A stretch of 64,000 nt of DNA, from positions 243,800 to 307,799 of the forward strand of contig NZ_QGDD01000006.1 in assembly GCF_003160695.1 (NCBI RefSeq). The letters run 5' to 3'. Each line of letters begins with the position of its first letter. Position 1 is the first letter of the stretch. Under the pieces are notes generated by a model. The model saw only the letters and a list, made by a program, of their open reading frames with translations. It was not told the DNA's origin and ran no database searches. Shown here piece after piece: positions 50,962 to 58,806 of the stretch. The translations under genes were made by a program, and so were the position numbers. This DNA comes from Nocardioides silvaticus. GTDB lineage: Bacteria > Actinomycetota > Actinomycetes > Propionibacteriales > Nocardioidaceae.

Positions 50962-51666
50962 CTACCGGTAGGTGATGAGAGCCCGGTCGTGCTCGACGTG
51001 GCTGTGGTCGTTGTACGACGACAGGCTGATCCCGCTGCGGCCGTTGATCACCTTCGTGACCGCCGTGTTGGCCGCGACCTTGTTGAGCTGCGCCCACAGC
51101 GAGGCGTCGCCGGCGAGCAGGTGCGAGACCGTCAGCCCGATCGGCCCGCCCGACGTCACCACGACCGCGGTGCCCTTCTCGGGCGCGCGCCCGGCGGCGG
51201 CGAGGAGGGCGGCCCGGACGCGGGCCGAGAACGCCGGGAACGACTCGTGGTAGTCGTCGTCGGACTCGCCGCCGGTCCACCGCTCGGTCGCGTCCTCGAA
51301 GATCTTCTGGAACTTCTCCTTCGGCGCCCGGCTCCGCACCAGGTCGGCCATCATCACCGCCCGCGACCGGTAGGCCGGCTTGTGCACCTCCACGACGTGC
51401 TGGAAGTCGAACTCGTCCCAGCCGGCGTCGACCTCGATCGGGACCTCCCGGTCGACGCCCGCCTCGGCCAACCCCTCCACGATGCCGTCCGCCGTCTCGC
51501 GGTGCCGCCGCAGCTCGCCCCGGACCACCACGTCCGGCACCACCCCGCGGGCCGCGAACGCGCGGCCGAGCACCCGCGACTGCTCGTGCCCGAGCTCGGA
51601 GAGCGCGTCGTAGTCGCGCTTCCCGAACGACGCCTGGCCGTGCCGCACCAGGTAGAGCAGCCTCAC
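50962..51666 (-). CDS. Histidine phosphatase (phosphoglycerate mutase-like)
   Basis: 234 residues from a GTG that overlaps the kinase gene stop by four bases. Catalytic motif LYLVRHGQAS (phosphohistidine RHG), with the second arginine in RGELRRHRETAD, the acid region and the late His in TSGGPIG. Family members act on small phosphoesters or proteins. Last of five genes overlapping by four bases, with an APH-like kinase directly upstream. A phosphatase acting on the product or side product of that kinase is an inference. Confidence 0.85.
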   Translation of the reverse strand: MRLLYLVRHGQASFGKRDYDALSELGHEQSRVLGRAFAARGVVPDVVVRGELRRHRETADGIVEGLAEAGVDREVPIEVDAGWDEFDFQHVVEVHKPAYRSRAVMMADLVRSRAPKEKFQKIFEDATERWTGGESDDDYHESFPAFSARVRAALLAAAGRAPEKGTAVVVTSGGPIGLTVSHLLAGDASLWAQLNKVAANTAVTKVINGRSGISLSSYNDHSHVEHDRALITYR

Positions 51667-52748
51667 GCGCCGGCGCCGATCAGCGCCCGGCAGCGCTGGT
51701 CGAGCATGTCGACGAGCATGCCGAACGGCGCAAACTTCGGGTTGGTCGTCTGGCCGTGGAAGTAGCGGTAGTAGATCTGCTGGGCGATGACGGCGAGGCG
51801 GAACAGGCCGAACACCTCGTAGAACAGCCACTGCTCGTCGGTCACCTCGAGACCGGCGCGCTCGCAGTAGTAGCGGACGACCTCGCGGCGGCCCAGCATC
51901 CCGGGTGCGTTGCTCGGCTGCATCCGGGTGAGCTGCAGCATCTCGTCGTCGTCGGCCTGGATCCAGTAGGCCATCGTGCAACCGAGGTCCATCAGCGGGT
52001 CGCCGACGGTGGCCATCTCCCAGTCCAGCAGGCCGATCGGGCGGGTCGGCTCGTCGGTGTCGTAGACGATGTTGTCGAGGCGGAAGTCGTTGTGGATCAG
52101 GCATCGTCGTACGTCGTCGGGCTGGTGGGCGTCGAGCCAGCCCATGACCTGCTCGAGGTCCGGCACGTCCGGTGTCACCGCCTTGCGGAAGCGCGAGGAC
52201 CAGCCGCCGACCTGGCGGGCGACGTAGCCCGGTCCCTTGTCGAGCACGTCGAGGCCCGCCTCGGCGGGGTCGACGGCGTGCAGCGCGACGAGGAGGTCGA
52301 AGGTGTTGGTGCAGAGCTCGCGGCCCTGCGCGGCATCGAGCTCGACGTTGAAGTCCTTGCCGGGGATCTCGCCGATGATCCGTTCCATCACGTAGAACTC
52401 CGAGCCGATGACCGACTCGTCGTCGCAGTGGCCGACCATCGGGGCGACGTACGGGAAGACCGGCGCGAGCGCGGCCTGGATCCGGTACTCCCGGCCCATG
52501 TCGTGCGCGCCCTTGGCCTTGGTGCCGCTCGGGGGTCGGCGCAGGATCAGGTCCTGGCCGCCCGCCAGTCGCAACAGGAACGTCAGGTTCGACGCGCCGG
52601 CGGAGAACTGCCGCACATCGGCGATCTCGGCGTCCGCCCACGCGCCGCCCAGACCGCGGAGCCAGTCCTGGACCGCGTCGACGTCGAACGCGTCCTCCGC
52701 CCGGACCTCGCGGGCGCCGGCGACGGGGGACTCGGCAGCGCCGGTCAC
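51663..52748 (-). CDS. APH-like phosphotransferase, ACAD10/11 N-domain type
   Basis: 361 residues from a GTG overlapping the SDR stop (GTGA). Protein-kinase-like small-molecule kinase: nucleotide-binding FSAGASNLTFLLRL, lysine-equivalent in LILRRPP, Brenner motif HNDFRLDNIVYD (catalytic Asp and metal Asn) and DWEMATVGDPLMDLG (second metal Asp). This set matches the kinase domain of mammalian ACAD10/ACAD11 and the LvaA-like kinases that phosphorylate 4-hydroxyacyl-CoA. Co-transcription with an ACAD11-like dehydrogenase strongly supports that role. Aminoglycoside resistance is unlikely. Confidence 0.9.
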   Translation of the reverse strand: MTGAAESPVAGAREVRAEDAFDVDAVQDWLRGLGGAWADAEIADVRQFSAGASNLTFLLRLAGGQDLILRRPPSGTKAKGAHDMGREYRIQAALAPVFPYVAPMVGHCDDESVIGSEFYVMERIIGEIPGKDFNVELDAAQGRELCTNTFDLLVALHAVDPAEAGLDVLDKGPGYVARQVGGWSSRFRKAVTPDVPDLEQVMGWLDAHQPDDVRRCLIHNDFRLDNIVYDTDEPTRPIGLLDWEMATVGDPLMDLGCTMAYWIQADDDEMLQLTRMQPSNAPGMLGRREVVRYYCERAGLEVTDEQWLFYEVFGLFRLAVIAQQIYYRYFHGQTTNPKFAPFGMLVDMLDQRCRALIGAGA

Positions 52749-53500
52749 ATGAGCCTCCGGACGACCGGCATCGGCAGGTTCTTCAGCGCGAGGCCGAGCG
52801 GCACCCACGGCCAGGCCGGCACCAGCGCCTTCTCCTTGCGCTTCTCGATGGCGGCGACCATCGACCGCACGCCGGTCTCGGTGTCGACCATGAACTTCGC
52901 CTTGTCCTTGACCTTGTCGTTCATCTCCGAGGCGATGTAGCCGGGGTAGATGATCGAGACGTCGATGCCCTTGGCCTTCACGTTCTCGTTGAGCAGACCC
53001 TCGGCCAACGCTGCGACGCCGGCCTTCGTGGCGGCGTACGTCGTGATCGTCTTGCGCATCCCGCGCATCGCGGAGACCGACGAGATCATCACCAGGTGCC
53101 CGCTGCCCTGCGCGCGGAAGATCTCCATCGCGGCCTCGGTCTGCGCGAGCGCGGCGACGAAGTTGGTCATCGCGGTCTGCTTGTTGGCGTCGTAGCGGCC
53201 GGTGCCGAGCGGAGCGCCCTTGCCCAGCCCGGCGTTGATGATGACCCGGTCGAGCGTGCCGAGCTCGGCGGCGAACTCCTTGAACACCGCGAACACGGCG
53301 TCGTCGTCGGTGACGTCGAGCGGCTTGACCGAGACCGTCACGCCCGGGTGGGTCGCGGAGATCTCCGACCGCAGTGCCTCGAGGCGCTCGGTGCGCCGGG
53401 CGCACAGCGCGAGGTCGTAGCCCAGGTCGGCGAACTGGCGTGCCATCTCCTCGCCCAGCCCCGAGCTGGCGCCGGTGATGAGGATGGTTCCCTTGCTCAT
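52745..53500 (-). CDS. SDR family oxidoreductase 2
   Basis: 251 residues. Classical short-chain dehydrogenase: NAD(P)-binding TGASSGLGEEMA, NAG in INAGLGKG, catalytic Ser in ISSVSAM, Tyr-x-x-x-Lys in YAATKAGVAAL. Arginines in CARRTERL suggest NADP preference. It ends PMPVVRRLM with a hydrophobic C-terminal segment that may sit on the membrane. Overlaps both neighbours by four bases. Could oxidise or reduce a hydroxyacyl- or ketoacyl-CoA in the operon's pathway. Confidence 0.9.
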   Translation of the reverse strand: MSKGTILITGASSGLGEEMARQFADLGYDLALCARRTERLEALRSEISATHPGVTVSVKPLDVTDDDAVFAVFKEFAAELGTLDRVIINAGLGKGAPLGTGRYDANKQTAMTNFVAALAQTEAAMEIFRAQGSGHLVMISSVSAMRGMRKTITTYAATKAGVAALAEGLLNENVKAKGIDVSIIYPGYIASEMNDKVKDKAKFMVDTETGVRSMVAAIEKRKEKALVPAWPWVPLGLALKNLPMPVVRRLM

Positions 53501-54315
53501 GCTTTCCTCTCGGTCGAGTCCGTCGAGACCGCCACGATGCGGGCCGCGAAGCTGCGTTGTTCCTTGTCGTAGGCGGCGCGGTCGTTGGCCTTCGCCCACA
53601 CCGCCAGCTGGGCGGCCTCGTCGGGCACGATGACCATCTTCTGCTCGTCCATCCCGGCCATCACCGCACGGGCGATCTGCTCGGCGGTGTAGGGCGACTT
53701 GTCGATCAGCCGGGCCGCGACCTCGTTGGCCGCGGTGTCGCTGCCGCTGATCGAGGCGGCGAGGGGAGTGCGGACGAAGCCCGGGCACACCGCGGTCACC
53801 AGGACCCCGTAGGGGTCGAGCTCGTAGGACAGCGTCTCGCTGAGCGCGACGACGCCCGCCTTGGTCGCGGTGTACGACGCCATGGCCGGTGGGTGCACCA
53901 GGCCGGCCAGCGACGCGGTGTTGACGATGTGGCCGCTGCGCTGGGCCTTCATCATCGGGACGAACGTGCGGCAGCCGCGGACGACGCCGAGCAGGTTGAC
54001 GTCGATCACCCGCTGCCACTCGTCGATCCCGATGACGTCGATCCGTCCGCCCGCGGCGATGCCCGCGTTGTTGAAGAGGACGTCGAGTCCGCCCCACGCC
54101 TCCTCGACCCACGCCAGCGCGTCCGCCCAGTCGTCGTCGGACGTCACGTCGAGCTGGATCCGCTCGGCACCGTCGACGAGGCCGGCGTCGACCGGCGGCT
54201 GCACGTCGGCGATGAGCACCCGGTCGCCGCGCGCGAGGAGCTCCGCCACGAACGCCGCACCCAGGCCGGACGCGCCGCCGGTCACGAGGACCCGACGGCC
54301 GGACGGGTCGGTCAC
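53497..54315 (-). CDS. SDR family oxidoreductase 1
   Basis: 272 residues from a GTG overlapping the acyl-CoA dehydrogenase stop. TGGASGLGAAFV cofactor motif, Asp in IADVQPP (NAD-type), NNAGIAAGG, catalytic Ser in TASLAGL, Tyr/Lys in YTATKAGVVAL, and CPGFVRTPLA after it. The C-terminal extension (MDEQKMVIVPDEAAQLAVWAKANDR) is typical of SDRs paired with acyl-CoA enzymes in actinobacteria. Likely acts on the hydroxyacyl intermediate released in the operon. Confidence 0.9.
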   Translation of the reverse strand: MTDPSGRRVLVTGGASGLGAAFVAELLARGDRVLIADVQPPVDAGLVDGAERIQLDVTSDDDWADALAWVEEAWGGLDVLFNNAGIAAGGRIDVIGIDEWQRVIDVNLLGVVRGCRTFVPMMKAQRSGHIVNTASLAGLVHPPAMASYTATKAGVVALSETLSYELDPYGVLVTAVCPGFVRTPLAASISGSDTAANEVAARLIDKSPYTAEQIARAVMAGMDEQKMVIVPDEAAQLAVWAKANDRAAYDKEQRSFAARIVAVSTDSTERKA

Positions 54316-55574
54316 CGGGAGGCTCCGTACTTCATCAGCTCCAGCCGTGCGACCAGCCCGAGGTGCACCTCGTCGGGGCCGTCGGCGAACCGCAACGAGC
54401 GGGCGCCGGTCCACGCCGCCGCGAGGGGGAAGTCGTCGGTCAGCCCGCCGCCGCCGTGGATCTGCATCGCGAAGTCGATGATGTCGAGCGCCATCCGCGG
54501 TGCGGCCACCTTGATCTGGGAGACCTCGCTGATGGCGTTCATCGGACCGCCGACGTCCAGCTTCCACGCGGCGTTGAGGACGAGCAGACGGGTGGACTCG
54601 ATGGCGATCCGGGCCTGCGCGATCCGCTCCCGGTTGCCGCCGAGGTTGACCAGGGGCTTGCCGAACGCGACCCGGTCGGTGCCGCGCTGGCACGCGAGCT
54701 CGAGCGCCTTCTCGGCCAGGCCGATCAGCCGCATGCAGTGGTGGACGCGGCCCGGACCGAGCCGTCCCTGCGCGATCGCGAACGCCTCGCCGGGACCGGA
54801 GACGAAGTTCCCGATCGGCACGCGGACGTCGGTGAGCGAGACCTCGCCGTGGCCGTGCGGCTCGTCGAAGAACCCCATCGTGGTGAGCATCCGCTCGACC
54901 TTGACGCCCGGCGTGTCGCGCGGCACCAGGACCATCGAGTGCCGGTGGTGGCGGTCGGCCTCGGGGTCGGTCAGCCCCATCACGATGAAGACCTCGCAGT
55001 CGGGGTGGCCGACGCCGGTGGAGAACCACTTGCGGCCGTTGAGCACGATCTCGTCACCGTCGACGACCGCGCTCAGCTCCATGTTGGTCGCGTCCGAGGA
55101 GGCGACGCCCGGCTCGGTCATCAGGAAGGCGCTGCGGATCCGCCCGTCGAGCAGCGGGTCGAGCCAGCGGTCCTTCTGCGCCTGGTCGCCGTACTTCAGC
55201 AGCACCTCCATGTTGCCGGTGTCGGGCGCGTTGCAGTTGAAGACGTACGGCGCGATGAACGAACGGCCCATCAGCTCGGCGAGCGGCGCGTAGTCGACGT
55301 TGCTGAGGCCGGCGCCGCCGAGGGTGCCGTACTTCTCCGCGTACGGGCCCTCGTGGCCGGCGGGGAGGAAGAGGTTCCACAGCCCACGCTCGCGGGCCTT
55401 GGCCTGGAGCTCCGCCATCACCGGGAGCTCCTGCCACTGCTCGCCCTGGCCGGCCTCGCGCCGGCGCTTGATCTCGCGGTGGTAGTCGGCCTCGACCGGC
55501 TCGACCTCCGTCTCGATGAAGTCCTTGACGAGCCCGGTGAGCTCGGCGGCCCGGGGGGAGGGTGCGAAGTCCAT
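54312..55574 (-). CDS. Acyl-CoA dehydrogenase, ACAD11/LvaC-like
   Basis: 420 residues, first gene of a five-gene operon. FAD-dependent acyl-CoA dehydrogenase with the N-terminal helical part, LMTEPGVASSDATNM (substrate and flavin contact), KWFSTGVGHPDCEVF, and the C-terminal QIHGGGGLTDDFPLAAAWTGARSLRFADGPDEVH, the signature of the ACAD10/11-like subgroup. In that subgroup, enzymes act on 4-phospho-acyl-CoA made by an APH-like kinase. The kinase is three genes downstream. The TetR gene is divergent, 28 bases away. Confidence 0.92.
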   Translation of the reverse strand: MDFAPSPRAAELTGLVKDFIETEVEPVEADYHREIKRRREAGQGEQWQELPVMAELQAKARERGLWNLFLPAGHEGPYAEKYGTLGGAGLSNVDYAPLAELMGRSFIAPYVFNCNAPDTGNMEVLLKYGDQAQKDRWLDPLLDGRIRSAFLMTEPGVASSDATNMELSAVVDGDEIVLNGRKWFSTGVGHPDCEVFIVMGLTDPEADRHHRHSMVLVPRDTPGVKVERMLTTMGFFDEPHGHGEVSLTDVRVPIGNFVSGPGEAFAIAQGRLGPGRVHHCMRLIGLAEKALELACQRGTDRVAFGKPLVNLGGNRERIAQARIAIESTRLLVLNAAWKLDVGGPMNAISEVSQIKVAAPRMALDIIDFAMQIHGGGGLTDDFPLAAAWTGARSLRFADGPDEVHLGLVARLELMKYGASR

Positions 55575-55593
55575 GGGATTGACCCTCGCACAC

Positions 55594-55612
55594 TATTGAG
55601 CAATGCTCAATA
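55594..55612. promoter_or_regulatory. Perfect 19-bp operator palindrome overlapping the TetR start
   Basis: TATTGAGCAATGCTCAATA, 9-bp arms around one base. It sits between the divergent acyl-CoA dehydrogenase and TetR genes and includes the TetR ATG (55603). Strong candidate for autorepression and for control of the operon. Confidence 0.8.
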
Positions 55613-56178
55613 ACGTGTCCAGGACCCGGCTCACCCAGGACGAGCGGCGCCGCCAGCTGCTCGGCATCGGGCTGCGCATGCTGGTGGAGAAGCCGATCCA
55701 GGACCTCTCGCTCGACGCCGTGGCGGCCGAGGCCGGGATCTCCCGCGGGCTGCTCTTCCACTACTTCCCGACCAAGACCGACTACTACGACGCGGTGGTC
55801 GGCGCGGCGCTGCGGCGGGTGACCCGCAACATCGCGCCCGACGCCGACGCCGACCCGGAGACCGCGCTCCGCCAGTTCGTCGAGCGCTTCTACGCGCAGA
55901 TCGAGCGGCGCCGCGACTTCTACGTCGCCCTGGTCTTCGGCAGCGGCTCGATCCGGCTCGGGGGAGAGGGCGTCGAGACGCACCGGATGACCGTGGCCCG
56001 CCGGGTCGTCGAGGCCCTCGGTCTGGAGGGTGCGGCCGTCGCCGTCGTGCACGGCTGGATCGCCTACGTCGAGGACCGCGCGCTGCTGTGGTCGGGCAGC
56101 GCTGTCGAGGAGCGACGGGCGCTCGACGTCGAGGTCGCGCACTGCTGCTCGGCCCTGCGGACGTTGCTGTCCGTCTGA
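55603..56178 (+). CDS. TetR family regulator of the acyl-CoA operon
   Basis: 191 residues. HTH: QDLSLDAVAAEAGISRGLLFHYFPTKTDYYDAVV, with Phe-His-Tyr-Phe-Pro typical of TetR_N. The C-domain is helical (FVERFYAQIERRRDFYVALVFG). Divergent from the five-gene operon and with its start codon inside a 19-bp palindrome, so it likely represses itself and the operon until an acyl-CoA or acid ligand binds. The ATG at 55603 would make a near-leaderless message; a GTG at 55615 would put the operator wholly upstream. Either is possible. Confidence 0.9.
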   Translation: MLNNVSRTRLTQDERRRQLLGIGLRMLVEKPIQDLSLDAVAAEAGISRGLLFHYFPTKTDYYDAVVGAALRRVTRNIAPDADADPETALRQFVERFYAQIERRRDFYVALVFGSGSIRLGGEGVETHRMTVARRVVEALGLEGAAVAVVHGWIAYVEDRALLWSGSAVEERRALDVEVAHCCSALRTLLSV

Positions 56179-56179
56179 C

Positions 56180-56231
56180 GGCGTCTCGATACGCCGTTCG
56201 CTCGTCCCTCGCGAACGGCTACTCGACGACC
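56180..56231 (-). repeat. Family A palindromic element, inverted copy with different stem
   Basis: Begins GGCGTCTCGATA and ends TACTCGACGACC, the family A ends in reverse orientation. The inner stem is GCCGTTCGC / GCGAACGGC, a perfect 9-bp hairpin unlike the 6.4-kb copies. Located just after the TetR stop. Confidence 0.85.
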
Positions 56232-56247
56232 GAGGCTTCGCGGACGG

Positions 56248-56366
56248 CTACTCGACGACCGGGGCTACTCGACGACCGGGGCTGCTCGACGACCGGGGCT
56301 GCTCGACGACCGGGGCTACTCGAGGACCGGGGCTACTCGACGACCGGGGCTACTCGACGACCGAGG
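56248..56366. repeat. Seven tandem 17-bp units (arm-derived array)
   Basis: Unit CTACTCGACGACCGGGG, seven copies in phase with 0-2 changes each. Each unit contains the end of the family A arm (TACTCGACGACC). The last unit encodes the C-terminal VVE and the TAG stop of the minus-strand gene that follows. Confidence 0.9.
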
Positions 56367-56994
56367 CTGCCTGAGCGACCGCCACGCACCAGCGGCCGGT
56401 CCGGTCCAGCAGCTCCTGCTCGGCGAGCCGGCTGGGCGCGGACAGGCTGCAGGCCAGCCACGCATCGCCGAACAGTCCGCGGAAGGACACCCAGGTGCGC
56501 TTCCCGGACGGGCAGAGGAGGGCGACGCTCGGGTCGCCGTACGCCGGTGCGGTGGCCCGCGAGCAGCCCTCCCGGCCCGCTGCCTCGGTGACCAGGTCGG
56601 TGGCGCGGTCGCGCGTCACCGGCGGCACGAACACCCAGGCGCGGACCTCGGTGCCGCCGGGGCCAGCGATGCGGCAGCCGTGCTCGTGGGCGACGTCCTT
56701 GATCCCCGGGGCGAGCTCGGCCGCCTGGCCCGCGTCGTACGACGCCGTCGGGCCGACCTTGCCGTCGAGCGCCTCGGCGACGGCCTCCTCGGGGATGCGG
56801 TCGCAGAACGGTGCCCGCGCCAGCGCGACCGTCGCGGTGTCGAGATCGCCGAGCGGCGTCGAGGAGTAGGCCGGCGCAGCGGTCTCGGGCGGCGCGGTGT
56901 CCGGCTCGCCCTCACCCAGGACGAGGACGCCCGCGGTGACCGGCAGCGCGGTCAGCACGACGGCGAACAGCAACCATCGCAGCGGACCCGGCAC
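56350..56994 (-). CDS. Membrane-anchored or secreted protein, hypothetical
   Basis: 214 residues. N-terminal signal or anchor ([23 protein letters not shown]) followed by an acidic Pro-rich linker and a domain with four to five cysteines ([34 protein letters not shown]) likely disulphide-linked outside the cell. It resembles DUF3558-type lipoprotein-like domains in layout but I cannot assign it. Its last codons and stop derive from the tandem repeat array. Divergent from ftsE, 60 bases away. Confidence 0.65.
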   Translation of the reverse strand: MPGPLRWLLFAVVLTALPVTAGVLVLGEGEPDTAPPETAAPAYSSTPLGDLDTATVALARAPFCDRIPEEAVAEALDGKVGPTASYDAGQAAELAPGIKDVAHEHGCRIAGPGGTEVRAWVFVPPVTRDRATDLVTEAAGREGCSRATAPAYGDPSVALLCPSGKRTWVSFRGLFGDAWLACSLSAPSRLAEQELLDRTGRWCVAVAQAASVVE

Positions 56995-57054
56995 CCCGAC
57001 ACGATAGTCGGGGCGTCCGACGCCTCGTTTCCGCGCTGGCGTACCGTGCCTTCA

Positions 57055-57756
57055 GTGATTCGCTTCGAAAAGGTCACCAAGAACTACCCCGGTCCCGGCA
57101 AGCCCGCCCTCGACCAAGTGACGGTCGACATCGACAAGGGGGAGTTCGTCTACCTGGTCGGCCAGTCCGGCTCCGGCAAGTCCACCGCGCTGCGGCTGGT
57201 GCTGCGCGAGCTGCGCCCGACCACCGGCCGGGTCTACGTGGCCGGCAAGGAGATCAACCGGATGGCCGGCTGGAAGGTGCCCCGGCTGCGCCGCCAGGTC
57301 GGCACGGTGTTCCAGGACTTCCGGCTGCTGCCGAACAAGAACGTTGCCGAGAACGTTGCCTTCGCGCTGCAGGTGATCGGGAAGTCGCGCCGCGAGATCA
57401 ACCGCGTGGTGCCCGAGACGCTCGAGGTCGTCGGCCTCAAGGACAAGGCGCAGCGGATGCCCGACGAGCTCTCCGGCGGTGAGCAGCAGCGGGTCGCGAT
57501 CGCACGAGCCTTCGTCAACCGGCCGATGATCATCATCGCCGACGAGCCGACCGGCAACCTCGACCCGCAGACGTCGGTCGGGATCATGAACCTGCTCGAG
57601 GACATCAACCAGCGGGGCACGACCGTGGTGATGGCGACCCACGACCACGGCCTCGTCGACCAGTTCCGCAAGCGCGTGGTCGAGCTCGAGCACGGCCGGG
57701 TCGTGCGCGACGAGGCCGCCGGCAGCTACGGCTTCCAGCACGACGAGGCGCCGTAG
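57055..57756 (+). CDS. ftsE: Cell division ATP-binding protein FtsE
   Basis: 233 residues from GTG. ABC ATPase: Walker [11 protein letters not shown]-loop VFQDFRLL, signature LSGGEQQRV, Walker [12 protein letters not shown]-loop MATHDHG. FtsE with FtsX forms a divisome ABC complex that activates a peptidoglycan hydrolase rather than transporting a solute. ftsX follows after 55 bases, then an M23 protein; the set is typical. Confidence 0.97.
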   Translation: MIRFEKVTKNYPGPGKPALDQVTVDIDKGEFVYLVGQSGSGKSTALRLVLRELRPTTGRVYVAGKEINRMAGWKVPRLRRQVGTVFQDFRLLPNKNVAENVAFALQVIGKSRREINRVVPETLEVVGLKDKAQRMPDELSGGEQQRVAIARAFVNRPMIIIADEPTGNLDPQTSVGIMNLLEDINQRGTTVVMATHDHGLVDQFRKRVVELEHGRVVRDEAAGSYGFQHDEAP

Positions 57757-57811
57757 CCGAGCGGCCGCTCGCCGTACCTGACCCCCTGAGCACCAGGAGA
57801 TCCCACCCCAC

Positions 57812-58750
57812 ATGCAGCTGCGCTACGTCTTCACCGAGCTCCGCTCCGGCCTGCGTCGCAACCTCTCGATGCACGTCGCGGTCATCCTCACCCTCTTCGT
57901 CTCCCTGACCCTCGCGGGCTGCGGGATGCTGCTGCAACGGCAGGCCGACAAGACGGCCGAGGCGCTGGGCAACGAGCTCCAGATCCTCGTCAACCTCTGC
58001 GTGGTCGACGACCCCGCCCCCGACGGCAACTGCGCGAGCGGGGCCGCGACCGATCCGCAGCGCAAGGAGATCGAGCGCGCGCTCGAGGACAGCCCCGAGG
58101 TCGAGAGCTTCGAGTACCAGACCCAGGCCGAGGGCTTCGAGGAGGCGCAGGACATCCCGCAGTACGAGCCGTACTTCGACGGGCCGGACCCGATCATCAC
58201 CGAGGAGGACTGGCCGGCGCAGTACTGGATCACGCTCAAGGACCCGAAGGAGGCCGAGGGCGTCAAGAGCGCGGTCACCGGGCTCGAAGGCGTGTCGGCC
58301 ATCAAGGACCAGCGCGACGACCTCGAACCGGTCTTCGGCATCATCGACGCGCTGAAGTACGGCTCCTGGATCGGTTCCGGGCTGCTGCTGCTCGCGTCGT
58401 TGCTGCTCGTCGCCAACACGATCCGGCTGGCCGCGATGGCGCGTCGGCGCGAGATCGGCATCATGCGGCTGGTGGGTGCCTCCACGCTCTACATCGCGTT
58501 CCCGTTCCTGCTGGAGTCGCTGGTGACGGCCGCGATCGGTGTCGCGCTCACGGCGGGTGCGCTCGCCGCGTTCACGAAGTTCGCGATCATGGACGGGCTC
58601 GCGGACGTCATCGAGTTCGTGCCGTGGATCGGCTGGGACGAGTACGTCGAGTCGCTGATCGGCCTGGTGCCACCGGGCATCGTGATCCTCGGCCCGGCCC
58701 TGACGCTGATCCCGACACTCCTGCTGACCCGCAAATACATCAAAGTCTGA
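57812..58750 (+). CDS. ftsX: Cell division protein FtsX
   Basis: 312 residues, ABC-type permease with four TM helices: one near residues 20-42 (NLSMHVAVILTLFVSLTLAG), then a 130-residue extracytoplasmic domain (DKTAEALGNELQILVNLCV to DLEPVFG), and three TMs in the last third (LLLLASLLLVANTIRLA and on). The extracellular loop is where FtsX contacts its hydrolase. REIGIMRLVGAS is the typical cytoplasmic coupling segment. Confidence 0.96.
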   Translation: MQLRYVFTELRSGLRRNLSMHVAVILTLFVSLTLAGCGMLLQRQADKTAEALGNELQILVNLCVVDDPAPDGNCASGAATDPQRKEIERALEDSPEVESFEYQTQAEGFEEAQDIPQYEPYFDGPDPIITEEDWPAQYWITLKDPKEAEGVKSAVTGLEGVSAIKDQRDDLEPVFGIIDALKYGSWIGSGLLLLASLLLVANTIRLAAMARRREIGIMRLVGASTLYIAFPFLLESLVTAAIGVALTAGALAAFTKFAIMDGLADVIEFVPWIGWDEYVESLIGLVPPGIVILGPALTLIPTLLLTRKYIKV

Positions 58751-58806
58751 TCTCGCGCGGTTACGGTCGAGCGGTTCACTTCCCCGGACAAAGATTGGCC
58801 CTGCCT

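Noticed and set aside
51663..52748. Aminoglycoside phosphotransferase (resistance)
   Set aside because: The kinase motifs belong to the ACAD10/11-type group and the gene sits inside an acyl-CoA operon.
56248..56366. Possible CRISPR array
   Set aside because: Units are 17 bp, contiguous and lack spacers; no cas genes nearby. It is a simple tandem repeat.
57812..58750. Lipobox-like LTLAGC in FtsX
   Set aside because: It lies inside the first TM helix of a polytopic permease, not at a signal-peptide end.
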